Shown here: positions 1 to 9,263 of the stretch, one piece after another
Position numbering within the stretch: position 1 is the stretch's first letter
How the letters are laid out: each line of letters begins with the position of its first letter
IMG/VR virus record: IMGVR_UViG_3300037247_002096
Location: 1-62,005 of that record
Reading direction: 5' to 3' (one strand)
From: a virus
Length of the DNA stretch: 62,005 nucleotides
Program-made: the position numbers and the translations under genes
The notes under the pieces: model-generated
Database searches by the model: none
Seen by the model: only the letters and a program-made list of their open reading frames with translations
Told to the model about the DNA's origin: nothing

Positions 1-127
1 TTGTCACCACGCCGGATGTTCTGACTGATTTGGCCATTGTGATTGGCGGCGGCACAAGTGTTGTTCAATCCGGGGATGGGGGCATTGCCGGAACGGTCAC
101 GCTTGATGCGGACGCTATTACTTTCAC
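1..127. repeat. 127-bp terminal overlap (copy 1), circular contig join
   Basis: Bases 1-127 are identical to 61879-62005. The tail-fibre reading frame runs unbroken from the right end into the left end, so the two ends are the same physical sequence. A 127-base overlap equals a common assembler k-mer size, so the simplest reading is a circular or circularly permuted genome of 61,878 bp and not a real packaged terminal repeat. Confidence 0.95.
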
Positions 128-3100
128 CGCAATCAATCAAATCAGCCTAGCCTCGGAAGTTGATTTTGTCGGTGGTACGCAAAATTATCGCGTTGGGCAT
201 GACAACGATAAATTAACTTTACAAAGTCTTGACACTGGTGTCGATTTTGCTTTTGATTTTTATACAAATGATGGTGACGGCACAGATGAACTCGGCATCA
301 CTTTTTACAACGTTGGGACACCTGGCTCTATTATAAACAATGAAAACTTATTTATTGGCTCTGAAAATAATGAATGGTGGTTGCTAAGCAATAAGGCTGG
401 AACAGGAACGCTACGAGATATTGTAATTGGCGTATCGCTTGGCAACCCAAATCAAATTAGGGCTTCTGCTAATGGCGTTGTGACCTTGAACAGTCTGGTC
501 ACTGTGGATACCACTGGTCAGACGCTAGACATTGAAGCGGTAACTTCGGGCATTGCCTTATTCACCCTAAGTGATGATTTGGGTGCTCCTGGTCTATCAA
601 TATCGTTTAACGATTCAACCGACCGATCATTAATTACTGCGCTCAACACCATCGACATAATCTCACAAGGTGCTGATGTTGACATTGTTGCTGATAATGA
701 TCTTACCTTAGAAGGCGATAACCAAGTACGCATACTCAGTTTAAGTGCGCCCATATTATTGAATGCACAGACATCGATATCAGCAAACGGTCAGACGTTG
801 GACATTGAGCCTATTACCAATGGCACAGCGAAATACTCGCTGAGTAATTCTGTCGGAGCGGAGTCGTTCTTCGTATCGTTCAACGATCTCACTGCTGATA
901 CCCAAATGGTTGCACCGTTCTTGTTCGATATCATATCGGACGCTGGCAATCTCAACCTTACGGCAACAGCAGGTGAGATCAATCTTACCGCCGGAGCAGG
1001 TGGCATGACGCTTGACTCGACTGGACTGCTTATCATCCGCTCGGATGCCGCAAGCGATGTTGCAATATCTGCTGGCGTTGCGATGAATATCACTGCTGAC
1101 ACAGGCGATACTTTCATCACCACCTCCGTTGGGGATCTCAACCTTGTCACTGGCGGTCAGATCGTAATGAATAGTCTGGTCACTGTTGATACCACAGGCC
1201 AGACACTTGATGTCGAGGCTCTAACTTCTGGTATTGCTAGATTTACCCTGAGTGATGACGCTGGCGTTGTCGTTGCTGATTTTAATTTCAACGATAGCAC
1301 TGATGGAACCGAGCTTAGCGCGACAGGTGAACTCGTGATTAATACCCCGATGTTTTTAGGCGTTAACGGCGGCCAACTTGAGCTTACGAGCGGCACAACC
1401 CTTAGCATCACTTCGGGAGGAACAGGCGACATAACGATAAACGGGGCAGATGACGTTAATATCATTGCAACAGATAACATCACTTTTTCTGCAGTTGGCG
1501 TTGGTAACGGAATTGTAGAGCCACTCGCACTTTTTCATAACAGAAACGATGGTGGCGATTTCATCATTAATTTCCGTTATGAGAATGACGGAAGCAACCC
1601 TGCCGTAATTGATAAATTCATAGGTGATCGAGATCCGAATGGCAACGTCACCGGATCGGGTGGCGATGAATATAATCGAGGTAGTGGTGAAACGTCTGGC
1701 TCTTATGAAAGCCTTGAAGAAACAACCGGAAACGAATGGCACAAGAGGGATGTCAGCCCACCGACTAGAATAATAATCAACAGCACTGCTGAGTATGAAG
1801 CACTAGGGAGTGGCGATGTCATCACTGTTACCGGAACGCTTACGCTGATATTTAATGTCAGAGTTTTTTCAGCTACAGTTTTTGATGTTCAAGCTGGAGC
1901 CGATCTTGCTCTTGTCAGGGGCAACATTGGCGGAGGAATATTTTCTGATGCAATTACAGCCGCCACTATGTTTACCGGAAGCGATGCTTCACTTGTATTG
2001 GATGGCGTGGTTCTTATTTCTCAAAATGGCATGACTTTATTTGATTGGGAGCATGGCGAGTCACAAAATGCACCGCAAAATGTGGGCATCCGAAACAACG
2101 CTGTTTTTATAGGCTTCCAAACGGGAGAAATTCGCAAGATATCTACTTCACCAACAGGTGGTGCTTTTCAGGTCAGAGATTCGTCTTTTATAAATTGGTT
2201 GAGTGGGCTTACGATAATCGACACCTTTGTCAATACAAGTAACGTTGGCTTGGGACAGTTAACTACAGGTGATGCAGGAGAGGCTTTTTATAATGTTCTC
2301 AGCACCACGCAAACACTTCCGCCACAGGTAAAAATCACCAACCCAACAGGGCAACTCAAAGCTGGCGAAACGCTTGTACGTTTTGATCCTGGTGGCAGTA
2401 GTATTGCCAACTTGTCCATATCAGGAAGCAACCTTGATTTCTTGGGAGACTTTTTCGACACGACAGGAATTGCCCCGACTGCGTTTACCGGCGTGGTTGA
2501 TAATTCTCTCGCCGCGACTGCTATCACCAGCGTTGCCGCTGGAACCAACGGCACAGTTGCCCGTTTTGACACAGGCGGTGCTATTCCCATTTTGGGGCAG
2601 ACTGCAACGATATCTGGTTTTATCACCAATACGGATTACAACGTAACTGGGCGGATATCCTTCACATCTGGCACTACTTTTGAAATTGAATTTGTTGTTT
2701 TCGGCACGACTGAAACAGGCAGTGTTCTTGCTAATGGCGTGACAATCACATCGACCGCACATGGGCTGGCCGATGATACCGGCGTGTTGCTTGATACGGA
2801 TGATGTCACGGACTATGACGGCGGTTTTCACATCTACAATGAAACCACCAACACGTTCGATGTTTCCACTGTCTTCACTGAAACACAAACAGGCACATGG
2901 AGCACTCAGGGTCTTGACCAGCAAGCGGTGTCGGTACTCGCAATAAATAATCAGGATTTGGTAGACAGTCATTATATTGCAACGGCATTTGTAAATAATA
3001 ATGTTGCCGCCTCCGGCCCAATAGTTAATGGTGTCTTTACCGACATGACCTTTGGGTTTACGCCAAGCACATCGTTGATCGAAGGCTCCACGCGAGAGCG

Positions 3101-3653
3101 GTGGAAGCTGATTGATCCCGTTATTTGCTTATATGAATACACAGGCAACGAACCTTTCGATGGGCTTATCACTTCCGATGCTACTTCCGAAAGTTCTGGT
3201 GGTGCTCAGGATTTCAGATATAAATGGTTGCACACAATCACCGCTTTTATATCAGAAAACACTATTGGCTTTGATGTCAGTGGCGTTATAGCTGACACTG
3301 GATTTGGATTTTTGAATGCTGGATTTCGAGTTGGTGACAATTTTGCTGTTACAAACACGGCATCCAATAACGGGAATTACAAAATTGCGGCCATACAAGC
3401 AGATCAAATTACTGTATCTGACGAAGATACTTTAGTTTCCGAGGCGGTAGGCACGGCAACGCTTACTGGAACGTTTGGGAATTTACCGGATGACGTAGAG
3501 GGTCAATCTTCTATTGGCAGTACCGCAAAGAGTATTTCAAAAACGTTTCCACTTGCGGCTGTGAAAGGCGACCAGATCAAACCAGCACAAACACGCAATA
3601 GCGGATCAAGTTCAATCATTCACCAATTCTTTTCAATGTACGCAACGATGTGA
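1..3653 (+). CDS. Giant tail fibre protein, C-terminal two thirds (continues from 60177)
   Basis: This is the downstream part of a single 1784-residue gene that starts at ATG 60177 and crosses the contig join. The frame is already open at base 3 and there is no ribosome site near an apparent TTG start at 30. The protein is low in Cys and rich in Gly, Thr, Asn and Asp, with beta-type repeats. A module with the signature LVTVDTTGQTLD(I/V)E followed by a (S/T)LSDD and FND(S/L)T pattern recurs near 490-620, 780-900 and 1165-1310. Near 2520-2720 it has a module (LGQTATISGFITNTDYNVTG) shared with the gp10-like protein at 17316. It probably forms a long trimeric host-recognition fibre. No enzymatic domain is recognised. 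Small virion genes follow at once. Confidence 0.88.
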   Translation, partial: VTTPDVLTDLAIVIGGGTSVVQSGDGGIAGTVTLDADAITFTAINQISLASEVDFVGGTQNYRVGHDNDKLTLQSLDTGVDFAFDFYTNDGDGTDELGITFYNVGTPGSIINNENLFIGSENNEWWLLSNKAGTGTLRDIVIGVSLGNPNQIRASANGVVTLNSLVTVDTTGQTLDIEAVTSGIALFTLSDDLGAPGLSISFNDSTDRSLITALNTIDIISQGADVDIVADNDLTLEGDNQVRILSLSAPILLNAQTSISANGQTLDIEPITNGTAKYSLSNSVGAESFFVSFNDLTADTQMVAPFLFDIISDAGNLNLTATAGEINLTAGAGGMTLDSTGLLIIRSDAASDVAISAGVAMNITADTGDTFITTSVGDLNLVTGGQIVMNSLVTVDTTGQTLDVEALTSGIARFTLSDDAGVVVADFNFNDSTDGTELSATGELVINTPMFLGVNGGQLELTSGTTLSITSGGTGDITINGADDVNIIATDNITFSAVGVGNGIVEPLALFHNRNDGGDFIINFRYENDGSNPAVIDKFIGDRDPNGNVTGSGGDEYNRGSGETSGSYESLEETTGNEWHKRDVSPPTRIIINSTAEYEALGSGDVITVTGTLTLIFNVRVFSATVFDVQAGADLALVRGNIGGGIFSDAITAATMFTGSDASLVLDGVVLISQNGMTLFDWEHGESQNAPQNVGIRNNAVFIGFQTGEIRKISTSPTGGAFQVRDSSFINWLSGLTIIDTFVNTSNVGLGQLTTGDAGEAFYNVLSTTQTLPPQVKITNPTGQLKAGETLVRFDPGGSSIANLSISGSNLDFLGDFFDTTGIAPTAFTGVVDNSLAATAITSVAAGTNGTVARFDTGGAIPILGQTATISGFITNTDYNVTGRISFTSGTTFEIEFVVFGTTETGSVLANGVTITSTAHGLADDTGVLLDTDDVTDYDGGFHIYNETTNTFDVSTVFTETQTGTWSTQGLDQQAVSVLAINNQDLVDSHYIATAFVNNNVAASGPIVNGVFTDMTFGFTPSTSLIEGSTRERWKLIDPVICLYEYTGNEPFDGLITSDATSESSGGAQDFRYKWLHTITAFISENTIGFDVSGVIADTGFGFLNAGFRVGDNFAVTNTASNNGNYKIAAIQADQITVSDEDTLVSEAVGTATLTGTFGNLPDDVEGQSSIGSTAKSISKTFPLAAVKGDQIKPAQTRNSGSSSIIHQFFSMYATM

Positions 3654-3660
3654 TGAAATT

Positions 3661-3939
3661 ATGAACAAACCAATGAGCGATGAGGTGCTTGAAGAACTCG
3701 AAGAACTTACGAATGTTCCCCACGATGTTGGTGGTGCTAATGATCTTATTTTGAAAGCTGTTAGCGAGATCAAGAGAGCGCAATCTTCGGAAAAAGCATA
3801 CATGGAGAGAAATCGTTTTCTTGAAAAAAAAGAACTCAATAAATGTGGGAATTGTCGTTTTTGGGGAGAAGACGGTGAAGGAGCATTAAGCATTTGTGTA
3901 GATACTATAAGGGATTTCAAATGCGACAACTGGGAATGA
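3661..3939 (+). CDS. Small Cys-rich phage protein
   Basis: A 92-residue protein starting 8 bp after the tail-fibre stop. The N-terminal half is acidic and helical. The C-terminal part has CGNC, then single cysteines about 15 and 24 residues later and a final aromatic (CDNW), a layout common in small phage zinc-binding proteins of unknown role. It sits inside a run of virion genes in the same direction, so it is co-expressed late, but I cannot say it is a virion component. Confidence 0.7.
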   Translation: MNKPMSDEVLEELEELTNVPHDVGGANDLILKAVSEIKRAQSSEKAYMERNRFLEKKELNKCGNCRFWGEDGEGALSICVDTIRDFKCDNWE

Positions 3940-3978
3940 AAACCAGCCAAATATTCAAGAAACGATTTAGGTGACAAT

Positions 3979-4668
3979 ATGCCCCTAACTTATAAAGGTG
4001 AAATTTACCGGGACGACCTTCTCAACAGGTTCACAAGTCATACTTTCGATACTCCAACCACAGTTGGATCGAAGACAAGGATTGTGTTCAGAGATGGTGG
4101 TTCTGTTCTGATTGATGAAGCGACTAAACTTGAAGTCGATGACGCTTACAAAGCGATAAGGCTTAGGCTTGTGGGCACGTTTGATGAAGTAATGCCCAGG
4201 CTCACAGTGGCACAAAGGGATGCTCTGACAGCCCCTGATGATGCCTTACAATTTTTTGAAACAGATGCAGATGAAGTGCAGATTCACTATCAGGGTTTAT
4301 TTGAAACGGTTGGTGCCGGTGAGTGGAAAGTACGCACAGCAACAACTGTCCAAACCACCGATGCCACCCAAACGACTATTGACTCGTTCACAATAGATGA
4401 CCTTGAGACTTACATGGTCAGGATACACGTGGTTTGCACAGAATCAACGGCAGCACAACGTGGGTCTTTTATTAAAACGGCTACCGTTTATAGATCAGGC
4501 GGTGGTGCCGTTGTGGAAGGGGCTGTCAGTTCTCAACATGATGTGTCAAGCGTGGTTCAATATGATGCGACTATAACAGTCTCAGGAAATGAAGTCCGTG
4601 CCAGTGTGACAGGCTTTGGTACGGATATTCTTAACTGGAAATGTTCAATGCAATTCATTGAGCAATAA
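3979..4668 (+). CDS. Putative tail/virion structural protein
   Basis: A 229-residue protein with an AGGTGA ribosome site 4 bases before ATG. It begins with a short domain of the kind seen at the base of phage tail proteins (residues 1-95, containing RLTVAQRDAL) and continues with a beta-rich segment of Thr/Val-rich strands that looks like a receptor-facing jelly-roll. No signal peptide or membrane segment. It lies between the giant fibre and other small tail genes, so a tail-tip or accessory-fibre role is inferred from context and composition; the family is not recognised. Confidence 0.7.
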   Translation: MPLTYKGEIYRDDLLNRFTSHTFDTPTTVGSKTRIVFRDGGSVLIDEATKLEVDDAYKAIRLRLVGTFDEVMPRLTVAQRDALTAPDDALQFFETDADEVQIHYQGLFETVGAGEWKVRTATTVQTTDATQTTIDSFTIDDLETYMVRIHVVCTESTAAQRGSFIKTATVYRSGGGAVVEGAVSSQHDVSSVVQYDATITVSGNEVRASVTGFGTDILNWKCSMQFIEQ

Positions 4669-4681
4669 GAAAGGTAAAACT

Positions 4682-4840
4682 ATGACTACAACAGAAGCAT
4701 TGGCTCTATTGGAAAATACTTGTCTCGTTCATATGGTTCAAATTCCAAAAGATAATAGACCAAAAATATTAGAAGCAGCAGATATTTTGAGGAACCTAAT
4801 TGATCTCCACAATGATAAAGAAGAAAAAAAGGATGAATAA
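4682..4840 (+). CDS. Small hypothetical phage protein
   Basis: A 52-residue helical protein that starts at ATG 4682 behind GAAAGG. Its stop overlaps the next start by one base (TAATG at 4838-4842), so translation is probably coupled. Composition is Leu/Glu/Lys-rich with a charged tail ending KKDE. The next protein also ends KKDE before another TAATG junction, so both gene ends share a short duplicated sequence. Function unknown. Confidence 0.55.
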   Translation: MTTTEALALLENTCLVHMVQIPKDNRPKILEAADILRNLIDLHNDKEEKKDE

Positions 4841-5151
4841 TGGCTAAATTTAGAAAGAAACCAGTCGTGATTGAAGCGGTTCAATACACGGGAAAAAATT
4901 TCAAAGAAATTATGGAATTCGCAAAGGATTCTGGTCGTGAATTTGGGGAGGATTTTTTGGGAGATGAAATGACCATAAAAACCCTTGAAGGAGAAATGAC
5001 AGCTAATAAAAATGATTGGATCATCAAAGGCGTGAAAGGTGAATTTTACCCGTGCAAGCCTGATATTTTCGAGCTAACTTATGAATCAGAAAACCAAGAA
5101 CTCCGCTCCATTGAGAAACAAAAAGCCGATAATGGTAAAAAGGATGAATAA
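4840..5151 (+). CDS. Conserved phage protein (PGDYG-like family)
   Basis: A 103-residue protein with the hallmark layout of a widespread phage family: an N-terminal [14 protein letters not shown], a central T-EG-M segment, then [19 protein letters not shown] near residues 62-82 (the place where relatives carry PGDY/GDWII). The family is a small beta-rich domain of unknown biochemical role. It is coupled by TAATG overlaps to both neighbours. A distant relative with the same plan lies at 49552. Confidence 0.8.
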   Translation: MAKFRKKPVVIEAVQYTGKNFKEIMEFAKDSGREFGEDFLGDEMTIKTLEGEMTANKNDWIIKGVKGEFYPCKPDIFELTYESENQELRSIEKQKADNGKKDE

Positions 5152-5606
5152 TGGCCGAACCAATAAAGGGATTGCCATGGACGTTTCCGATAACCCTCGA
5201 CAGCGTGTTGAACTCAGGGTTTCAGGTGAACCCTACCCTCTCCGCTGGAGATTTCCAAATATCCCTGGACGGCTCTGCTTTCTCAAATCTTGCCACCTTG
5301 CCAGTGGTTTCACCGGCAGGGTCTGCCCAAGTTCTGATTTCCTTAAGCGGGGCCGAAAGAGATGCTGACGTTGCACTTTTATTGGCAGTTGACCAGGCCG
5401 GTGATGAATGGGAACAACTGGCCGTTCAAATGGATATTCCGGTATCCACCTCTGAAACGGCGGTTGATCTTTTGGAGGGCGATCATATTGAAACAAGTTC
5501 GAGTTTGATAATAAACAAAAAGGGAACAACAACACCCGTATTATCAAAAACCATTACAGGGAGTTTGCTCCCTGTAACGGTGACAATCAGGACACTTGAT
5601 ACTTAA
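5151..5606 (+). CDS. Putative tail accessory protein, beta-sandwich type
   Basis: A 151-residue protein starting by a one-base overlap with the previous stop. Residues 30-90 carry a pattern familiar from small phage tail proteins: a SLDGSAFSNLATLP strand pair and SPAGSAQVLISLS. No transmembrane segment and few charged residues. This fits a beta-sandwich adaptor in the tail or receptor-binding complex; that role is inferred from gene context. Confidence 0.65.
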   Translation: MAEPIKGLPWTFPITLDSVLNSGFQVNPTLSAGDFQISLDGSAFSNLATLPVVSPAGSAQVLISLSGAERDADVALLLAVDQAGDEWEQLAVQMDIPVSTSETAVDLLEGDHIETSSSLIINKKGTTTPVLSKTITGSLLPVTVTIRTLDT

Positions 5607-5629
5607 TAATCTAAAAAAGGAGATTAATC

Positions 5630-5701
5630 ATGTCAATTCAAAGCATTCAACAAGTGGTTCATAAACCAGGAACAAGAAAACCCCGTAAACCCAGGAAGTG
5701 A
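5630..5701 (+). CDS. Tiny basic peptide, 23 residues
   Basis: ATG 5630 follows a strong AAAAAAGGAGA ribosome site, which is the main evidence for translation. The peptide ends in a run of Lys/Arg/Pro (TRKPRKPRK) and has no hydrophobic segment. Basic mini-proteins of this kind often sit among late phage genes and may bind DNA or act as decoys; no homology can be claimed. The next start is 4 bases after the stop. Confidence 0.5.
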   Translation: MSIQSIQQVVHKPGTRKPRKPRK

Positions 5702-5705
5702 AAAA

Positions 5706-5915
5706 ATGAATCAGTATATGGCACTTCATTGGGGGCAGGTCAAGGCCGCCGATATTTTTGCGATTGGCACCGGAACATATCGTGGCAGGATAACCAAGGG
5801 TAGAGGCTGTGTATCGTCTATGGAACAACCAATTTTTATTATGAGAATAGCAGCATCTTCATTGGAATATGACCAAGAGTTGAAATTGAACGATGGCAAA
5901 CACAATAAATCCTAA
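5706..5915 (+). CDS. Small hypothetical protein
   Basis: A 69-residue protein directly after the basic peptide at 5630. Residues 6-30 (HWGQVKAADIFAIGTGTYRG) look folded, the tail is polar. It overlaps the next gene by 23 bases. No family is recognised; gene spacing and direction support it as part of the late operon. Confidence 0.5.
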   Translation: MNQYMALHWGQVKAADIFAIGTGTYRGRITKGRGCVSSMEQPIFIMRIAASSLEYDQELKLNDGKHNKS

Positions 5916-6072
5916 ACAATGTAGGAAAGGATGCCGCAATCTGACTGGGCAGATATTATCTAACCCTGCCAGAGGTTTTATTGTCGATGGAATCAATTTA
6001 ATTGGAAACATTCCACCGAAAACCGGTAGAGGGAGGATTAAACTCCGACCGTTTCGGGGAGGCATATTTTAA
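5893..6072 (+). CDS. Small basic hypothetical protein, 59 residues
   Basis: ATG 5893 opens a 59-residue frame ending at TAA 6070-6072, with the next gene's ATG directly after the stop. The product is Arg/Gly/Pro-rich with two cysteines near the N-terminus (QCRKGCRN) and a C-terminus GRGRIKLRPFRGG. The tight fit between neighbours supports it; function unknown. Confidence 0.45.
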   Translation: MANTINPKQCRKGCRNLTGQILSNPARGFIVDGINLIGNIPPKTGRGRIKLRPFRGGIF

Positions 6073-6447
6073 ATGAGTGCTATCCCGATCACCACAAAAG
6101 GCGGCGATTTACCTTTTCAGTTTGATTTGGATGGGTTGCCGCTCGATGGTTTCATTTGCACCATTACGGTTAAAAAAAGGCCAGAGTTGGAAGATGAAAT
6201 CACCCCCAGGGTGATAGAACCAACCGATGACCTTTGGACTGGGTTTTTGACCACAACAGAAATTGCTTCTTTATCAGTTGGCCGCCATGAACTTATTGCG
6301 TTGATTGAAAATACCAACACTTTGGAAGGACAACAAAGGCCAAAGAGGTTCTTTGTTATAGATTCTTTCTCAACTACTGACCCAATTTCTTGGGACAGTC
6401 TCGTAGGCAATTGGGACAGTCTTGTAGGGAATTGGGACAGTCTTTAA
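6073..6447 (+). CDS. Receptor-binding-type beta module, paralogue A
   Basis: A 124-residue protein whose first 95 residues are close to those of the gene at 7435 (shared [18 protein letters not shown] and WTGFLTTTE segments). This looks like a beta-sandwich module such as those at the N-terminus of phage baseplate or receptor proteins. The C-terminus is unusual: the octapeptide WDSLVGN is tandemly repeated and finally cut short, reflecting tandem DNA repeats at 6393-6447. The paralogue lacks this tail. The pair flanks the fibre gene at 6465. Confidence 0.7.
   Translation: MSAIPITTKGGDLPFQFDLDGLPLDGFICTITVKKRPELEDEITPRVIEPTDDLWTGFLTTTEIASLSVGRHELIALIENTNTLEGQQRPKRFFVIDSFSTTDPISWDSLVGNWDSLVGNWDSL
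6393..6447 (+). repeat. Tandem 21-bp repeat at gene end
   Basis: The unit GGGACAGTCT(C/T)GTAGG followed by (C/G)AATT occurs twice and is followed by a third partial copy that runs into the stop codon. It encodes the WDSLVGN repeat at the end of the 6073 gene. Replication slippage would change the repeat number without shifting frame. Confidence 0.85.
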
Positions 6448-6464
6448 AAATAAATGAGCCAATT

Positions 6465-7433
6465 ATGCCACAAGCCGACTATGTCATAGAAGACCAATTA
6501 ATGCAGCCTGCCAGGTTAGAAATAAATACTAACCTGCAAGCCATAGCGACAAATAATTCCGGTGCTGTGGAACCTTCTTCAACATTCCCTTATCAGTGGT
6601 GGGTGGACACAACTACCGGGTTATTGAAAATAAGAAATGCGTTGAATACAGACTGGATAACAGTCGGGTTCGTAGCTCTTGATAATTTGGGTCATGCTTT
6701 AACTGCTAATCCATTATCCCAATTTGCTTCAACTACATCTGCTGAATTATTGGGAGTGATCTCGGATGAAACCGGAACCGGCCAACTTGTTTTTGCAACA
6801 AACCCCACGCTTGTAACTCCCAGTTTAGGGACTCCTTCTGCAATAATTCTTACAAACGGCACCGTTCTTCCATTGACCACTGGAGTTACTGGCAACCTTC
6901 CCGTCACAAATTTAAACAGTGGAACCAATGCTTCGGCTGACACATTTTGGCGTGGGGATACGACCTGGGCGGCGGCAGGAATAGTAGTTCAGGAAGTGAA
7001 TTTTCAGGATGGGATATTAAACACCGGCACGACTACATTCCCTGTCGATAACACAACCCCACAAATTACAGAAGGTGATGAATATATGACATTGGCAATA
7101 ACCCCAACAAATGCAGCCAACCGACTCTTGATCGAGGTTGATTGGTTTGGAGCACATAGTGCCGCAGACGTTCAGATGTCTATGGCTTTATTCCAGGATT
7201 CCACTGCCGACGCATTGGCATCTGCGTTAGAACCAAGACCGGGGGTTATAAATCAACGTTCACATATCAGTTTAAGGCATTCCATGATCGCCGGAACGAC
7301 TTCATCGACCACTTTTAGAGTAAGAGCAGGTTCGGCTTCTCCTGGAACAACAACATTTAATGGTGCTGGGGGAATTGGTAATTATAACGGCACATTGGCT
7401 TCGGTAATAATCATCACTGAATCAAAAGTATGA
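6465..7433 (+). CDS. Tail fibre / receptor-binding protein
   Basis: A 322-residue protein. ATG 6465 is chosen because the frame upstream only reads through the 6393 repeats. The N-terminal part has the phage-fibre pattern [17 protein letters not shown] (residues 40-57). The middle is a Thr/Gly/Asn-rich stalk with [14 protein letters not shown], and the region [12 protein letters not shown] is typical of fibre proteins. The last ~115 residues resemble the C-terminus of the tailspike at 25875 (shared Q-TEG-E-LTL-ITP, FQDSTA-AL and AGTTS-TTF), so the receptor tip appears to be shuffled between two fibres. Confidence 0.82.
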   Translation: MPQADYVIEDQLMQPARLEINTNLQAIATNNSGAVEPSSTFPYQWWVDTTTGLLKIRNALNTDWITVGFVALDNLGHALTANPLSQFASTTSAELLGVISDETGTGQLVFATNPTLVTPSLGTPSAIILTNGTVLPLTTGVTGNLPVTNLNSGTNASADTFWRGDTTWAAAGIVVQEVNFQDGILNTGTTTFPVDNTTPQITEGDEYMTLAITPTNAANRLLIEVDWFGAHSAADVQMSMALFQDSTADALASALEPRPGVINQRSHISLRHSMIAGTTSSTTFRVRAGSASPGTTTFNGAGGIGNYNGTLASVIIITESKV

Positions 7434-7434
7434 A

Positions 7435-7740
7435 ATGAGCGTTATTCCTACAACTACCAGAGGTGGCGATTTACCTTTTCAATTCGATTTGGATGGATTG
7501 CCTCTAGATGGTTTCATCTGCACAATCACGGTTAAAAAGCGTTCAGAATTGCCGGATGAAATCATCCGTAGGGTCATCACCCCAACAGACGATCTTTGGA
7601 CGGGGTTTTTAACCACAACAGAAGTCGCTGGTTTGTCCATTGGCCGTCATGAACTTATTGCGTTGATAGTCAATTCGAGCACTTTGGAAGGACAGGAAAA
7701 ACCAAAACGCTTTCAGGTCACAGCCAGTTGGAAAACTTGA
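7435..7740 (+). CDS. Receptor-binding-type beta module, paralogue B
   Basis: A 101-residue paralogue of the gene at 6073, without its repeat tail. Start ATG 7435 overlaps the preceding stop region. The two copies flank the fibre gene at 6465, so an A-fibre-B arrangement probably arose by duplication together with fibre exchange. Likely a small tail adaptor; no enzymatic signature. Confidence 0.7.
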   Translation: MSVIPTTTRGGDLPFQFDLDGLPLDGFICTITVKKRSELPDEIIRRVITPTDDLWTGFLTTTEVAGLSIGRHELIALIVNSSTLEGQEKPKRFQVTASWKT

Positions 7741-7743
7741 ATT

Positions 7744-8922
7744 ATGACAACTTTAAAAGATTTAAAACCGGACACCAAAAACGCCCGCAAGCATAACCCC
7801 AGAAATATCGGCATGATAGCCGATGCGTTGCGCGAAGTTGGCGCGGCCCGATCCGGAGTCATCGACGAAGATGGCAATATTTTAGCTGGCAATGGCACCT
7901 ATGAAGCCCTCGCCGAAGCTGGGATTGAAAAAGTAAAAATCGTTGAAGCCGATGGAAATGAGTGGGTCGTTGTAAAACGGTCCGGATTGACCAAAAAAGA
8001 AAAAGCCAAACTCGCTCTTTATGACAACCGCACGGCGGAATTGGCCGATTGGGACATTGATAACCTTGGCCTGCTGGATGACGAACACGAAAATATTTTT
8101 GACAATATTTTCTCCCAAGATGAATTGGATGAATTGTTCGGAGATGACTCAGGCCCTGGTGAATTGGAAGGCGAAGACGATGCCCCAGAACCACCAGTAG
8201 AACCGACAACCAAACTGGGGGATATGTATCAGTTGGGCGATCATTTTCTTTTGTGTGGCAATTCAACTGATAAGGCCCAAGTTGACAGGCTTATGGATGG
8301 GCAGAAGGCCGACATGGTTTTTACTGACCCGCCGTATGGGATCAACGAAAAAACTGACAGAGTTTTTGCGAGTCGTACACGTGTGACAAAAGGAAATAGT
8401 TTCCCAAAAATTATTGGGGACAAATCTATTGACACCGCTTTAATTGCTTTTGAAATTGCCAATAGTCTGTCAGATATTGTTTGTTATTGGGGAGGCAATT
8501 ATTTTTCTTATAAACTTCCGCCATCTCCTTGCTGGATTGTTTGGGATAAGAGGGTTGAGGATAAACAAAGAGATGTTAATAGCGATTGCGAACTTGCGTA
8601 TATTAAACATCCCTCAAAAAAATCAGTAAGGATTTTTAGGCATCTTTGGAAGGGAATGATTAAAGGTTCCGAGAATGGCCAACGTCGAATTCATCCAACC
8701 CAAAAACCAATTGCCTTAGCAGAGTGGTGTTTTATTGAACTTGATAAAGAAGGCAGATCTGTAGTCGATCTTTTCGGCGGATCCGGATCGACCATGATCG
8801 CCTGCGAAAAAATGAATCGAAAATGCTACATGATGGAAATTGACCCTGCTTACTGTGATGTGATTGTCGAACGATATAGGAATTTATTTCCGGAAAAAGA
8901 AATATGTCTGATGAAGATGTAA
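7744..8922 (+). CDS. DNA methyltransferase with N-terminal ParB/Srx-like domain
   Basis: A 392-residue protein. Residues 1-90 match the ParB/sulfiredoxin-like domain that precedes many phage methyltransferases (N-R-HNPRN, GNGTYEAL). Residues 195-198 are DPPY, the catalytic motif IV of amino-methyltransferases, and VVDLFGGSGSTM near 340-351 is the SAM-binding motif I after it, giving the beta-class order. It should methylate adenine N6 or cytosine N4. It lies just before the terminase genes, where relatives may mark DNA against host restriction. It overlaps the next gene by 19 bp. Confidence 0.92.
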   Translation: MTTLKDLKPDTKNARKHNPRNIGMIADALREVGAARSGVIDEDGNILAGNGTYEALAEAGIEKVKIVEADGNEWVVVKRSGLTKKEKAKLALYDNRTAELADWDIDNLGLLDDEHENIFDNIFSQDELDELFGDDSGPGELEGEDDAPEPPVEPTTKLGDMYQLGDHFLLCGNSTDKAQVDRLMDGQKADMVFTDPPYGINEKTDRVFASRTRVTKGNSFPKIIGDKSIDTALIAFEIANSLSDIVCYWGGNYFSYKLPPSPCWIVWDKRVEDKQRDVNSDCELAYIKHPSKKSVRIFRHLWKGMIKGSENGQRRIHPTQKPIALAEWCFIELDKEGRSVVDLFGGSGSTMIACEKMNRKCYMMEIDPAYCDVIVERYRNLFPEKEICLMKM

Positions 8923-9263
8923 AAGAATATCCCAATTTAAAACCCTTTGAACCAGGTAAATCTGGCAACCCAAAAGGCCGACCAACAGGTGCAAAGACTG
9001 GGCTTAGAGCACGTCTGTTGCGGGCTCTGGATGATAAAGCCGACGCTGATATTTTAGAAAAGCTCAAAGAAAAGGGCATAAATCTCAAAGATAATGATTA
9101 TGCGGAAGTCATTGCCCACGTTTTGATAAGGCAAGCTGTCAAAGGAAATATTCAATCGATCAGAACCCTTTTGGAAAACACCGAAAGCCCAATGCCAAAA
9201 GAAATTAACTTAACCGGCGATATGATTGTATATATTGGAGACAAAGATGCTGGCAACCTCTGA
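8904..9263 (+). CDS. Terminase small subunit (probable)
   Basis: A 119-residue protein with the N-terminal signature FEPGKSGNPKGRP(T)G at residues 14-28, the DUF5681-type motif often found directly before large terminase genes, followed by a helical domain (RARLLRALDD, AHVLIRQAVKG). It overlaps the large-terminase start. Role: recognises packaging DNA and recruits the motor. The family link to small terminase is by position. Confidence 0.8.
   Translation: MSDEDVKEYPNLKPFEPGKSGNPKGRPTGAKTGLRARLLRALDDKADADILEKLKEKGINLKDNDYAEVIAHVLIRQAVKGNIQSIRTLLENTESPMPKEINLTGDMIVYIGDKDAGNL

Noticed and set aside
1-127. True direct terminal repeat of a packaged genome
   Set aside because: The length equals a standard assembly k-mer and the terminase/P22 layout favours headful packaging. 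Not excluded without read depth.
791-1483. Leftward open frames opposite the tail fibre
   Set aside because: Shadows of the strongly biased fibre coding sequence, without ribosome sites or domains.
30-3653. Separate 1207-residue gene starting at TTG 30
   Set aside because: The frame is open upstream and joins in frame to ATG 60177 across the circle.
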